Below are positions 54,466 through 64,000 of a stretch of 64,000 bases of DNA, one piece after another. A program made the translations under genes and the position numbers. Each line of letters opens with the position of its first letter. The stretch's first letter is position 1. Source of the stretch: Puccinia triticina (Eukaryota; Basidiomycota; Pucciniomycetes; Pucciniales; Pucciniaceae); contig NC_070559.1 in NCBI RefSeq assembly GCF_026914185.1, positions 7,919,501 to 7,983,500 of the forward strand. The letters run 5' to 3'. Below the pieces are notes generated by a model. That model ran no database searches, was not told the origin of the DNA, and saw only the letters and a list, made by a program, of their open reading frames with translations.

Positions 54466-55623
54466 AGATGTCCGTCAAGTGCTCCCAGTAGCCTCGCGTG
54501 CCTCTTATCTCCCCCCCGGCCCCCATCCTCCCGCCCCTTTCTTGCCCAAAAGTACTCAAAACCCTCGCCCGCACCCGCCGCGCCACACGGCCTTCTTGTC
54601 CTGCCTCAGGGCCTCTGGACCCCCATCGGCCGGCCCCCGTCTCTGTGCATACTCCTCCCCGGCTGCTCTCCCGCTTGAATACCCCCTCCTCTCTCTCCCC
54701 CTCCGCTGCTTGTTTATCTGCCTCCCCTCCTCGTCTTGCGTTCTTTTTTTGGTAGTCGCTCGTTGCCCCCCGTTGTATTCCCGTTCCGCCCGCCCACTCC
54801 CTTTCTCTCCAAGTATTTTCCCGATCTCTGCCGCCTGCTTGCGCGCGTGCGAGCGCGTGGCGGAAGATCCGCGGCTGTCTGCGCCGTCTCTCTCTCTTGC
54901 TCTTTCGCACTCGCTCTGCTCGTCCTGTTGTTGTTGTATCCGTGCCCACTTGTCTTCTCCGCCCCCTGATCATGCCCCCTTAGTTCCCAAGCGTCCCCGT
55001 TTCTCTCCCGTCTGTGTTTGTGTTCTTATATCTCTTGTCTTGAAAGGTCCATCTACTCTTGCGCGCGGGTCTGGTCTGTGGAGGACGGGTGGGAGCCGGT
55101 CTCTCGACCGTTGCCCTCCCGAAGTGCGCTGAGGCTTCTGCACCCGCCGATGACACACTCATGGGTGCGGTCTATCGACCGGTGCGCCGCTCGGGGAGCA
55201 CTTCTTATCAGACCCTCCTGGCCGAAGCTTGCCTCACATAACACGGTGGTTGGCTCAAACAACTGCTCGCTGGATTGTATAGGTGCTGTCCAACATCACA
55301 GGAGCGTATGTTATGCCGAGCGTCTCCCAGCAATTCATGTCGTGATGGTGTGTGAGTGAGGCTTGGAGCTTGAGTACTGCAAGCTTGCTGCTGTCTGGCA
55401 GTGAGGATTTGGGTGCCGGAGTAGCTCATATGTTACGGCATCGCCGAAGACCTGCCAGACAAGTGAACGAAAACTGGCGGGCATGGGCAAATCTTCCATG
55501 CCAAGATATGTATTCACCTCAGACCACCTTCGTCGCCTGGGAAGCGTTGTTTGCAATGGCATAAAGCCAGGTATTTCCCCGCCTGTGTCGTGTCCTCATC
55601 CTTACGCCCCATACCAGCCTCCA
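54466..55623. other. 3' flank of MPS1, pyrimidine-rich
   Basis: C/T-rich on the plus strand to about 55.0 kb. Open frames on both strands reflect composition only. No gene is supported. Confidence 0.55.
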
Positions 55624-55632
55624 TATATATAA
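55624..55632 (+). promoter_or_regulatory. TATA box of the small secreted-protein gene
   Basis: TATATATAA lies 49 bases upstream of the ATG at 55681, a good distance for a short 5' leader. Confidence 0.7.
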
Positions 55633-55680
55633 GCGACCACAATACTTCCACCTTCAGCCAGTCACTCTAATCAACCCACG

Positions 55681-55988
55681 ATGAAAACCTTCCTCGTCCT
55701 AATGGTAGTCCTGATCGTCTCGGGCCCAGATTTCGCCCGATCATTGCCGGGTGTACCACGGTTACCACGGTTTGTACCACAAGTTTTAATTTTGTGAGAG
55801 GCAAGCCGGAGCTAATCAAAAACTTTTTCTTGAAAAAAAAAAAAACCTGGTGACCCACTGTACAACATCTACATACAAGCCCATCTATCACGTCCGGGAA
55901 ATGTGGCGAATGCTGGTGTTCATACGTCAACGGCCGCCAAGTTGGCTCGCCTACTTGTCCGCCAAGCAGTAAGCTTAACCTCATTTAA
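55681..55988 (+). CDS. Small Cys-containing secreted protein (candidate)
   Basis: Exon 1 (55681-55793) encodes a signal peptide (MKTFLVLMVVLIVSG) and a short Pro/Arg-containing stretch. It ends at a strong GTGAGA donor. Exon 2 (55880-55988) begins after ACAAG and reads CGECWCSYVNGRQ followed by one more Cys near the end, four Cys in all. The junction is in phase and the product is 73 residues. The acceptor is weak and alternative donors in the same phase exist upstream (CCACG^GTT), so the exact mature protein is uncertain. A TATA box 49 bases upstream supports a real promoter. Small secreted Cys-bearing proteins are common among rust effector candidates, but no family or function is recognised. 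Confidence 0.5.
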
Positions 55989-57257
55989 AGAAAACAACAC
56001 CGGTGAATACTAATGTACCATTTGTGCTCTTCAAGTATGATGACATGGAGGGAGCTGAGAATGCCACAACTTGTGCTCTCTTCTTACGCCCCTGCACCCC
56101 GGCCGCTCATCTCGATAATCCAGTCAGACCCGCACACCCAGCTCGGCAGAAACTCGCCTGAGCCACCCCACCGTCCCATCCCTCCACCACATTTGTTTTA
56201 CCACCTCCCCTTGCAACTTTCCTTGTGACTTCCTCTTTCAACCCGTATATGCTAGACTTGCCGAAGCAGTCCGCAACTGAGACTCCAAAGTTTATCTAGT
56301 GTCTTCTCAGAGCCCTTCAAGGCATCAAATTTTATGTTTGTTTGGTAATATTGGACGGTGGTTGCTTTCCATGCTAAAGAATAAGCAGGGGAGAGAATGG
56401 CTTTCTGCAGACGCTGGAAGAGATGACGGGAAGTGTGTCCCGGTGGAGCACCAGGGAGGACCGCACGTCGGCTGGAGTGGTTGTTTTAAGGAAAAAAGCA
56501 AACCTTGTTTGCTACTGCGAGCTGAGTCTTGGAGATGCTATTTTGGGGGGAGGAAACCGCCCCGTGGCTCGTTGGCTGAGCTCATCGAGATAGACACCGA
56601 GCTCGGCCGGGATCGGTAGCGCATCACAACCGTGCCGGCAACACCATCTAGTGGCCCCCAGCCTTCTCGTCCGAGTCAACTCGCTCGCCACAAAACAAAA
56701 ACGACATCGAAGCCCATCCAAAACGACCACGATGCCGAGCCGACTCCCGAGGTCCCCCGAATGCCGACGGTGGTCCGGTGCCCCCACAGCCTATCAGCCT
56801 CGCACGTCGCCGCTCTCCCATCGCTCACCAGTCTTCCAAAGATCGTCGTCGCCAGATAGCACGAGAGGTTGACGGCAACCGGCCATTCAAATCTCTCCAC
56901 GCATATTCCGATACCCGGGTCCCTCAATGTGTTACTCCTCCATCCTCACGTCCTGCTCCTGGACACACCATCAGCCCGGCAGAGCTCGGCTGAGCTAGCC
57001 AGCCGTCCCAGACTTTCACCACACGCACTTTCCCGTATCTTTCAAGTTGCCCCTTACTTTCTCTGTCAACCTGACGAGCCAGCCCCCAACGGAGCCCCCA
57101 ACTTTTTCTCCATTTTCTTCTCAGAACGCGTGAATGCAAACAATTTAACATATTTTGGAAAACTCCATCCAAAATAAGCAGTTGATAGATTCTGGAAAAG
57201 AGTGCATGACTTGATCAAGGAGGAATCAGACGCGCACACAGAGATTGGAGTCGGCCT
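55989..57257. other. Intergenic region with MPS1 fragment
   Basis: Apart from the MPS1-derived fragment nothing is recognised. This is the 3' flank of both neighbouring secreted-protein genes. Confidence 0.5.
56680..56965 (+). pseudogene. Diverged partial copy of the MPS1 disordered region
   Basis: DNA here aligns with 52208-52493 of MPS1 at an offset of about 4472 bases. Shared blocks include CATCGAAGCCCA, GACCACGATSCCGAGCCGAC, CCCCCACAGCC, ATCAGCCTCGC and CGATACCCGG. In one frame the residues QPISLARRRSPI, DGNRPFK and YSDTRVPQ mirror MPS1 QPISLARRRSPI, NGNAPFK and YSDTRLPQ. Frame shifts and the lack of flanking exons make it a non-functional fragment. Confidence 0.8.
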
Positions 57258-58399
57258 TTAGACTTGAAAGCACAATGTTAATAAAACTTTCAAGAGGCCA
57301 TGGACGACATCGTTTTGAGGATCTTTATAGTATACACCACTTTTCCACAACTCCCGCACGTATTCTCGGCTCGTTCTTTCCAATTTTGATATCAGATTCG
57401 CGTCGTGCTCCTTGGCGTGAATAACCTGGGCAATTGCTTTGGCACAAGTTGCAATCTTGCCCAGTTCGTCATCGTCTTTTCCTCTCAGCCGAAACATCTG
57501 CCAGACCACATCCGAAAGCTTATCCGAAATATAATCACTCCTAGCTCGATCTGGGCGTTTTTGGATATCTGTATTGAAGCAATCCATCAGGGCATCGACT
57601 GATTCCAGGTTTTTGAAAGACTTTGGCGCGTCGAGAACTAGTTCTCCTGGTTATTAAATTGCCGTCAGCTAAATAGAAAATCTACTTACCACAAACATCA
57701 CCAAACGTACCGGTCAGGAACGATCGGGTGTGGATTGGATTGTCTTGGGAATTAACGTGGTTTTAACATTTGTTTTTAGAAATACTGTTTCAGCTACTTT
57801 TATAATAGCTGCCAATATCAGAAATTAATGTGATTGAATTGTGAGTGGACGCTTACAAATAACGGCCAGCCAGTACCGGGTCTCCAGTGACGCTTCTAGT
57901 TCTTTGTCCAGTAACGGTTCAAGTAGTTCAAGTTTTCTCGTATTGTAGGCCATTGGATCTATGAAATCTCTGTCTCAATCAGATTGAAACCCCTGAATAA
58001 ATTATATTCACCACTTTTGACTTACTTTTGATTGCCCGTCGGAGCTTTGGAATGATGCCTTCAACTGAATAAAAAGATCAACCACCATCATAGTTCAGTG
58101 TGCTTCAGGAAGCGTGATTAGATGGACGGAACGGAAGAGTCTACGGTTTTTGCATTGCGTCTTTGGTCCATATTTTTTCCTATCAAAATTTAAAAAGAAG
58201 TTATAAAAAAGAACACACGTTGACTGGATGACTCCTTGGAGTCGAAGCTCTTATCTATAAGATGAACATGACGAGGCTCGCTCGAATCACCCTTGATTGC
58301 AATCTTTCCGAGCTCTTTCTCCAATCCATAACCCGCAGACGCCCGATGTTGAAGATGGGCAAGTAGAAGTAAGTAGCAAAGGAACCCAATTGAGTTCAT
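57258..58399 (-). CDS. Secreted protein of unknown family, five exons
   Basis: Exons 58399-58219, 58064-58026, 57958-57857, 57743-57690 and 57646-57258 all join in phase with GT-AG ends, giving 254 residues. The N-terminus MNSIGFLCYLLLLAHLQHRA is a clear signal peptide with cleavage likely after SA-G near residue 22. The mature part is largely helical in composition: EGIIPKLRRAIK, KLELLEPLLDKELEASLE, ELVLDAPKSFKNLESVDAL, then a C-terminal KLSDVVWQMF and CAKAIAQVIHAKEHDANL. No catalytic motif is visible. The pattern (signal peptide, several short introns, no known domain) resembles the lineage-specific secreted families of rust fungi (inference). Confidence 0.7.
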
Positions 58400-60159
58400 G
58401 ATCTGGTTCTCGCGGGCTTTGAAGAGATGGTTTACGTGTCTGGGACTTGGGTCATGAGCAAGGTCGTGCGGGTTTCATGTATAGGGAAGCGCTCTGCGCG
58501 GTGTACTGAATCCGAAGATTTGGAGACCTCCCAACCTCATCTGAAACCAATTATGAAGTACATGGTGCTCTTTACTTTGCAGCCGAGATGATTCTTGTGG
58601 AAACCCAGGAATCCGGAAGATACATACATGATACCTGTAAGAGGATGAGACGAGAAATAATGGAAGCCCGTAATTCCATATGTAGTCCCTCTGCGATTGT
58701 GGGGGACGCCGTCCATCAGGGACCCTCCGAATGTTTATCACTCCGCCCTGGAGGGAATTAGCTACACTGGGGGAGACATCTTAGGAGGGTGTGCTAGAGC
58801 TTGTTAGAGCTACAAACATGACTGACAGTGATGCCCTCACTCCCCGGGCGGATCGGGGAACACATGTTGCATTGCGCCGACCGGACAAGCTCGGATCGTT
58901 CCTCCGCCGGTCCAGCAGATCAGGGCAATCGGTGTACTGCATGGGCTCCAGCTCTCATCAGATTTTGTCTGGATTGGCTCCCACAGGTACATACACAAAA
59001 GTTACCTCCTTGTTGTCAAATTCTATGGAAGCTTTCGCGTCCATCCTCGCGTTCTTTGACCTTTTCAGCTTCCGCGAGTCCAGTTTTGATATGTACATAA
59101 GGAGTCTCCGAGCCTCCAAGCCAGGCTAGGTAACACATGAATACTAGGATTACCTTTCAGACATCACTTTTCGCTCAAAATGAATGGCGGCGTGCCTATT
59201 CTACCAATAATGAATGAGTTCGGGATGTTTGTGATCATTCCGGGCATTTTCGACGGCATTATGTTGGCGACATTATCAGACCGTAGATTCTTTGTCAATT
59301 CTTCCAAGAATCAGTGAGATCTTCAAAGACAACAGATCGCCATGTCCCCTTTACACGGTTAAATGAACAAGTCAAAAAGAAAACTTGATATTCAGTCATA
59401 GGATAATTTTGGAAGTCTCGATGACATGGAAGGAAATGGGAGCTGAGAGATGGAAAGGGAAGAGTAGCTGTTTTCTGGGTAGTAATGAGATAAATTTGAT
59501 CCAAAGGCTCAAGTAGCGTGGCTTTTGGAGCTCTAAACTGAAAACCGGCCGAAGTCCAGATCCACTAGAGCCGTGACTACATACGAGTGGGGTTAGAAGC
59601 CATGCATCCGCCTCATTCGGTCTGGGCGAGATCGTCACAAGTCTGTGAAGTACGGTGGGGAAGTTGGTCGTTCGTTAAGTTAGACCAGTTATATCCGGTT
59701 TTTCGTCGACCTCGAATCGACTCCGCTTTGGATCCGACGTCTCCGCTGCAACCCCAGCGTCATCGTTTCCAGCTCGCTTCTTGCTACCGCGCTCGCACCC
59801 GTTTCCTTTACCTCCGCCGACGTTACCCATTTCGTCATCTTGGTCCTCCTCTTTGACCTCTCCTTCATGGTCTGATCCAATTATAATCTGTTTTGTGTTT
59901 TTGTTGTACATAATTTATTCATAGATAGATGAAGAAGATTTGTAAATGCTGACGTTCGAAGAGATTCATGAAAGCTAAGTGTAGTTACGTAACGTACTGC
60001 TGTATCTTCAGTGTTTCCAATCGTTGGAGTTGGGATGATTCCTTCGGCTATCAAGATTGAACGCGGCCTGTACTTGAAGATGAACTGGATCCCGAAAAAA
60101 TAATCAAACAGATGGGTTATTTTTAATGAGGGTTTGGAATCCTGATTGAATTAGAGAAA
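58400..60159. other. Intergenic region
   Basis: No confident gene. A minus-strand open frame at 59675-59911 encodes an acidic/basic tail-like sequence (EDQDDEMGNVGGGKGNG, DPKRSRFEVDEKPD). It could be a 3' exon of the DUF7918-type gene upstream, but no in-phase join was found. Confidence 0.45.
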
Positions 60160-60933
60160 TTAAATGATAACACGGACTTGAAGAAATGGATTTTCTTCTT
60201 CTGATTTGATCACGTAGCGTTTCCCCTTGGCCTTGGGACTGGATACCGGCTCCAAGAGCGTTGGTTCACTTAACCCAGCCGTACTAGACAGTCTGACTTG
60301 CTTTGAAGATTCTAAGAAGGACATGTCGCTGCTTGTCATGGTCAACTCATCCTCTTTCCTTTTCTTACGCTTTGTCTTGATTTCTCGAAGGCTGAGATGG
60401 CATTTGTGAACTCGCACTTCAATTGTTCCCAGTGATTCGATTATTTTACTGTCTTCACAGATCTTACTGGCTGAGGCTGTATCTTGATGATTGTCGAGAT
60501 GGCTATCTGGATCCACGAGCTTGAGAGGAGCGAATTGAAAACTACGAACGGTGTTGTTCTCGATGACCTCTGAAATCGTCTCGGGACCAGGTTTTCTGCA
60601 TCGATTGCAGATCATTCCGGTAACATAAACACCATCTAAGAAGATGTCGTAGGTGTAGTCATAAAGCTTCAGTGATCTGTAAGGCTTCCTTGATCCAGAA
60701 TGGCCATTACCGGCCCTCTTTGCAAGCAGATCGTAGGCGGTCGGGTGAATATCAACGGTGATTTCAAACGGACTCGATTGAGTTGATTCGATAGTTACAA
60801 CTTCCTGATAAGCGCCGGTCTCCGGGTCTTTGAGGGACTCCTGGAGGTACTCCGTACAAGGCATCGAGATCGTTGAGGATGGGTCGAGGATACTTATAGT
60901 GCAGCTCGCACCCGAGACTGCGTTGGTAGGCAT
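60160..60933 (-). CDS. DUF7918-type protein
   Basis: A single open exon of 257 residues. The centre reads YDIFLDGVYVTGMIC, then NTVRSFQFAPLKLVDPDSHL, then SLGTIEVRVHKCHLS. This order (DG-x-x-x-x-G-M-I, an R-x-F-x-F-x-x-L segment, then LGTIE-[VL]-R) is the pattern I associate with basidiomycete DUF7918 proteins, whose function is unknown. A Lys/Arg-rich segment (KTKRKKRKED) and a polar C-terminus follow. The ATG at 60933 gives a plausible full N-terminus. Similar proteins often carry a further C-terminal exon, which might lie near 59.7-59.9 kb. Confidence 0.6.
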   Translation of the reverse strand: MPTNAVSGASCTISILDPSSTISMPCTEYLQESLKDPETGAYQEVVTIESTQSSPFEITVDIHPTAYDLLAKRAGNGHSGSRKPYRSLKLYDYTYDIFLDGVYVTGMICNRCRKPGPETISEVIENNTVRSFQFAPLKLVDPDSHLDNHQDTASASKICEDSKIIESLGTIEVRVHKCHLSLREIKTKRKKRKEDELTMTSSDMSFLESSKQVRLSSTAGLSEPTLLEPVSSPKAKGKRYVIKSEEENPFLQVRVII

Positions 60934-61233
60934 ACCGATAATTCTTCAATGCAATTGTGATGAACTTGAAGGAAGCAGGAAGCTGAAGGTCGTTGGAGTC
61001 GGATCCCAGCTTTTCAGAAAAAATAATATTTTTTTCCCGCAAAGTTTGCACCCCAACAAATTCTGTGTGAATGGGGGATTCCTTGTCGGGTCTTGTTTTG
61101 ATACACCTACAGCCAAATTACCCACGCGTAAAACACACATATTTGATGTATGTAAAGAAATGCAATCCACTGTGTTGTGTTGTGTTTTCTTGATGAGGAA
61201 AGCTACATAGCTGGAAGAATCGAACTTAACTAA

Positions 61234-62121
61234 GAGCATCCACCCTCGTCTCTGTAAACCCGCTCGGTAAGGCAGATTTACAGAGCAGGTAAGGGATTTT
61301 CCACCCCCGTGCCCTCTTTAGGGCTCTTTAGCTAAATGTTTGTTTGGTAAATCTTTAAGACTCGCTAGATTTACCAAGCCCTACAGAGCCTCTGTAAGGA
61401 AAATTTTGACGAGCCTGCCGACCCCTTGCCAAACACAAGTACATACATACTACACAACAGATATTGTAAGTACATGCCAACCCCTCTCCACCCCCCGCCC
61501 CCCAGAAAAACAAACAAACAATAAAATATAACACTTTGATTGACCGGTCATGGATCAACCGGTCATTGATCAACCAGTCAGTGATTGACCGGTCATCAAT
61601 GGGATGACCGGTCATCAATCAACCGGTCAATGATAGGATGGCCGGACCGGTCCTTGATTGACTGGTCATCAATGGGATTACCAGTCATCGATCAACCGGT
61701 CAATGATAGGATGGCCGGACATTGATAGACCAGTCATTGGATAGAACAACCGGACATCGATGTGATGACTGGTCATCGGTAAGATGATCCATCAATAGAC
61801 GGTCGGGCCGTCATTGATAGGATGACCGGTCATTGGATAGCACGACTGGTCATCGGGATGACCTATGTAGTTGAAAGGATGACAGTCCGGGCATCGGGTC
61901 ATTGGCCTATATTCTTCCAAATATGTGAGCTGTGTTGTGCTTATATACATACATACATATTTATGTAGACACGAGGGTGGCGGCGGTGTCTTTATCTAAA
62001 TCTGTATAGCCTACCAAGCCGCTACCTAGCGATGAGGGTGGATTTTTTCTTTAGCTAAGCAACCGAGCCTCGCAGGACTTGCTGGCTACCTAAAGATTTA
62101 CCGCAACAAGGGTGGATGCTC
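61234..62121. mobile_element. 888-bp TIR element with GAGCATCCACCC ends and TAA target duplication
   Basis: The left end GAGCATCCACCCTCGT is matched inversely by ACAAGGGTGGATGCTC. TAA flanks both sides (61231-61233 and 62122-62124), as in PIF/Harbinger elements. The interior contains a GACCGGTCA minisatellite (61.54-61.9 kb) and sub-terminal inverted similarity around TCTTTAGCTAA/TTTACAGAG. Confidence 0.8.
61540..61905. repeat. Minisatellite of TGACCGGTCATCAATC-type units
   Basis: About 15 variants of GACCGGTCAT, CAACCGGTCAATGATAGGAT and GACTGGTCATC in both orientations. The core TGACCGGTCA is a perfect palindrome. Confidence 0.8.
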
Positions 62122-62840
62122 TAAGTCCCGCCTGAGGCTTCGCCGGAGGGACTTATGCCCTATCAGGAATTCTTGCGTGAGACTTTCGGATATTTGATCC
62201 GTGAAAACGTTATATTCCTCATCACTCCTGCAGATCTCATCCGCTGTTCTTGAAACTCATTTTTCCTGATACGCTTCCTCATCCCCTTATTTGTTATATT
62301 CTTACCATTCTTTGTATCTTTGTTCAATTTTTTTTTTTTTTGTAAAATCTTGAATAAAAGGAAAATAACTATCATATCCCAGAATACCACCGGGATTTAT
62401 GAGCACAGACCATCCTATTACTTGGCGCCAAAAACACAACCGTTTTGAGTATTGATTGAGGCTAGCAAGCCTGATCAAGGCTGAGAGAGCATGAAAAAAA
62501 GAAGGGTGCACGTACTCGTATAACGTTGTATCAGAGATGACAATCGCGCATGGACTGATTGTTTTGTGATCCGCTCCGAACCTGGGGAAATCAGTTTTTG
62601 GGACGTTTTTGAAAAATAAAATCAGCATGAAGACAAAGAGCAGATGGTTCCAAATTGTATCAGAAGAAAGGTATGATGTAGGCAAATCATCAACTAGATT
62701 TTTGAACTGGTAGCTAATTGTTTAGGTTGAGTTTTGGCGAATCAAAGAAAAGTACCACCAAAACTCAGAATAGGCTCACGCGAGAATTCCTGATAGGGTG
62801 TAAGTCCCTCCGGCAAAGCCTCAGGCGGGGGAGGGACTTA
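62121..62840. mobile_element. 720-bp foldback element with CTAAGTCCC ends
   Basis: The left terminal repeat (62121-62185) and the inverse right one (62773-62840) share CCGCCTGAGGCTT, GCCGGAGGGACTTA, CCCTATCAGGAATTCT and GCGTGAG. The left end directly abuts the preceding element, sharing its TAA. Confidence 0.8.
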
Positions 62841-63006
62841 GTTAAGTTTGTGGAAGAATTTGAGCTCGGATTTGGAACCAGGACACCTCATTGGGACTCC
62901 TTCAAGACGGACCCTGGCCTTGACCGCTTGATTATCAAGCCGAGCATGGATGGCTTCCCATCGCTAGAGCTTTTCACCCTCTTTCACTCTTGCAAGCGCC
63001 ATATTA

Positions 63007-63718
63007 GGGGGGTTCACGTAAGGCTGATTTCGAAAATCAGCAACCAAAACTAGCAGATGCAGCTTTTGAAAATCGTGAGAAAGCGAAAAGGTTTGGCTGG
63101 GCAGCTCCCCTTTGGAAGCAATCTGCAAGGCATAAACCTTACTCACAGGTGCATGAGCAGCAAACTTAGCTAAGTCCCTCGATCGGAGGCGCGCGAGCGC
63201 TGTTGCAAAGCGACCCTCCGAAGGAGGGACTTACGCCCTACCTCGCAAAACAGTAGGCAGCAGAAATCCCATTTGGCTGGGGAAAATTTTCAAAATCTTC
63301 AACTCTTGATATCTCGACTCAAGTAAAAGCCATCGAGAATCTGAGCAGACAGATTTGTCCGCCTACATCTGCCCTTTCACTTTCCACCTTCCTGAGGTCG
63401 GATCCCTCCAAAAACACTCTTGAATCCCAAATGAAACAAAAAGGAGTTCATGGGTTTTGGGAGGGCATTGTTCAAACAGGCCTCGATCAAAGCCATACTT
63501 TTGACACCTGTCAAAACCTAGCAGCTCTTATTTTTTTTCTTAAAAATCAAGCTCATGTGTTACAGATAAAAGAAAGATACCAGCAGAGAGCCACGCTTCT
63601 TGGCTATCTCTTGAAGCAGCTGACTTGGCCCCAGCTGTCCTTGCGTAGCCTCAACGGAGGGACAAGCAAAAAAAGCTGAAAACAGACATCTGCTGCCTAC
63701 TCTTTTGCGAGGTAGGGC

Positions 63719-63751
<33 letters not shown>

Positions 63752-63840
63752 AGCGCTCGCGCGCCTCCGATCGAGGGACTTAGCTAAGTTCGCATGAGCA
63801 GACCAAATCAGCATTGCTTTTTTTGCAACGTGAACCCCCC
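63007..63840. mobile_element. 834-bp TIR element with GGGGGGTTCACG ends flanked by TA
   Basis: The left end TAGGGGGGTTCACGT is matched by ACGTGAACCCCCCTA. The flanking TA dinucleotides fit a TA target duplication. A foldback element occupies its centre. Confidence 0.7.
63161..63793. mobile_element. 633-bp foldback element with 105-bp terminal inverted repeats
   Basis: The left repeat 63161-63271 and right repeat 63688-63793 are nearly identical inverses: CTTAGCTAAGTCCCTCGATC, GGAGGCGCGCGAGCGCTG, AAGCGACCCTCCGAAGGAGG, GACTTAYGCCCTACCTCGCA and AGTAGGCAGCAGA. Each arm contains further palindromes (CCTTCGGAGG, TCGCTTCGCGA). Confidence 0.85.
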
Positions 63841-64000
63841 TATTACTGTGTTCTTGGTTTTGACGGAGTTCGTTTATTATTTGTTTGTAACAGTTCACAC
63901 CAGCTTAGCACACCATCAAACACCATTGGATCATCATCTTTCCTGATAATCCGTTTGGACGAGACTCAGCAGCAGCTCCCTGGTTCACGTTGGGCCTTGT

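Noticed and set aside
54356..55132. 258-residue plus-strand frame after MPS1
   Set aside because: It overlaps the last MPS1 exon and is pyrimidine-rich low-complexity sequence without splice-supported or conserved content.

Overview
The window is nuclear DNA of a filamentous basidiomycete, most likely a rust fungus (Pucciniales, Puccinia-like). Reasons: genes are split by short GT-AG introns (about 50-110 bases); recognised proteins are general fungal or eukaryotic ones (Rtr1, Dbp2, NCBP3-like, Dpm1, RNPS1-like, Mps1, a DUF7918-type protein); several genes have N-terminal signal peptides; and about half the sequence is intergenic DNA filled with small inverted-repeat transposons, LTR-like remnants and minisatellites. 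The genus is an inference. No operons, CRISPR arrays or other bacterial features are present.

Layout. 0-3.7 kb: a long minus-strand gene for a repeat-rich, apparently secreted protein whose downstream part lies beyond an in-frame stop. 4.7-6.0 kb: RTR1 (minus). 6.8-8.4 kb: an unrecognised Ser/Lys/Arg-rich protein. 8.4-10.6 kb: nested MITEs. 10.6-24.7 kb: the most striking feature, a large inverted duplication. Two nearly identical 3.0-kb arms each carry a complete DBP2 RNA-helicase gene, pointing towards each other across an 8-kb spacer of repeats that includes a 380-bp phased A-tract array. 25.5-27.0 kb: an NCBP3-like gene, divergent from the right DBP2. 27-30.7 kb: nested repeats. 30.7-34.0 kb: an intron-containing tRNA-Arg(ACG), DPM1 and an RNPS1-like SR protein. 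34.5-38.6 kb: a MITE, a doubtful PEX11-like gene and an unrecognised two-exon gene. 38.6-50.6 kb: a 12-kb gene desert of repeats, including a tandem array of eight hairpin units inside a TIR-bounded 1.8-kb segment. 50.6-54.5 kb: MPS1 kinase in GC-rich DNA. 55.7-58.4 kb: a small Cys-containing secreted protein with a clear TATA box, a diverged fragment copied from MPS1, and a second secreted-protein gene. 60.2-60.9 kb: a DUF7918-type protein. 61.2-63.9 kb: a chain of TIR and foldback elements.

Several recognised genes act in nuclear RNA metabolism (Rtr1 on the Pol II CTD, Dbp2 in mRNP remodelling, NCBP3-like in cap binding and export, RNPS1-like in splicing and EJC/ASAP). Gene order in such fungi is not operonic, so this may be chance. 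Exon coordinates were worked out by hand from splice signals and reading-frame phase and should be treated as predictions. No transposase or reverse-transcriptase gene was recognised, so the elements appear non-autonomous.
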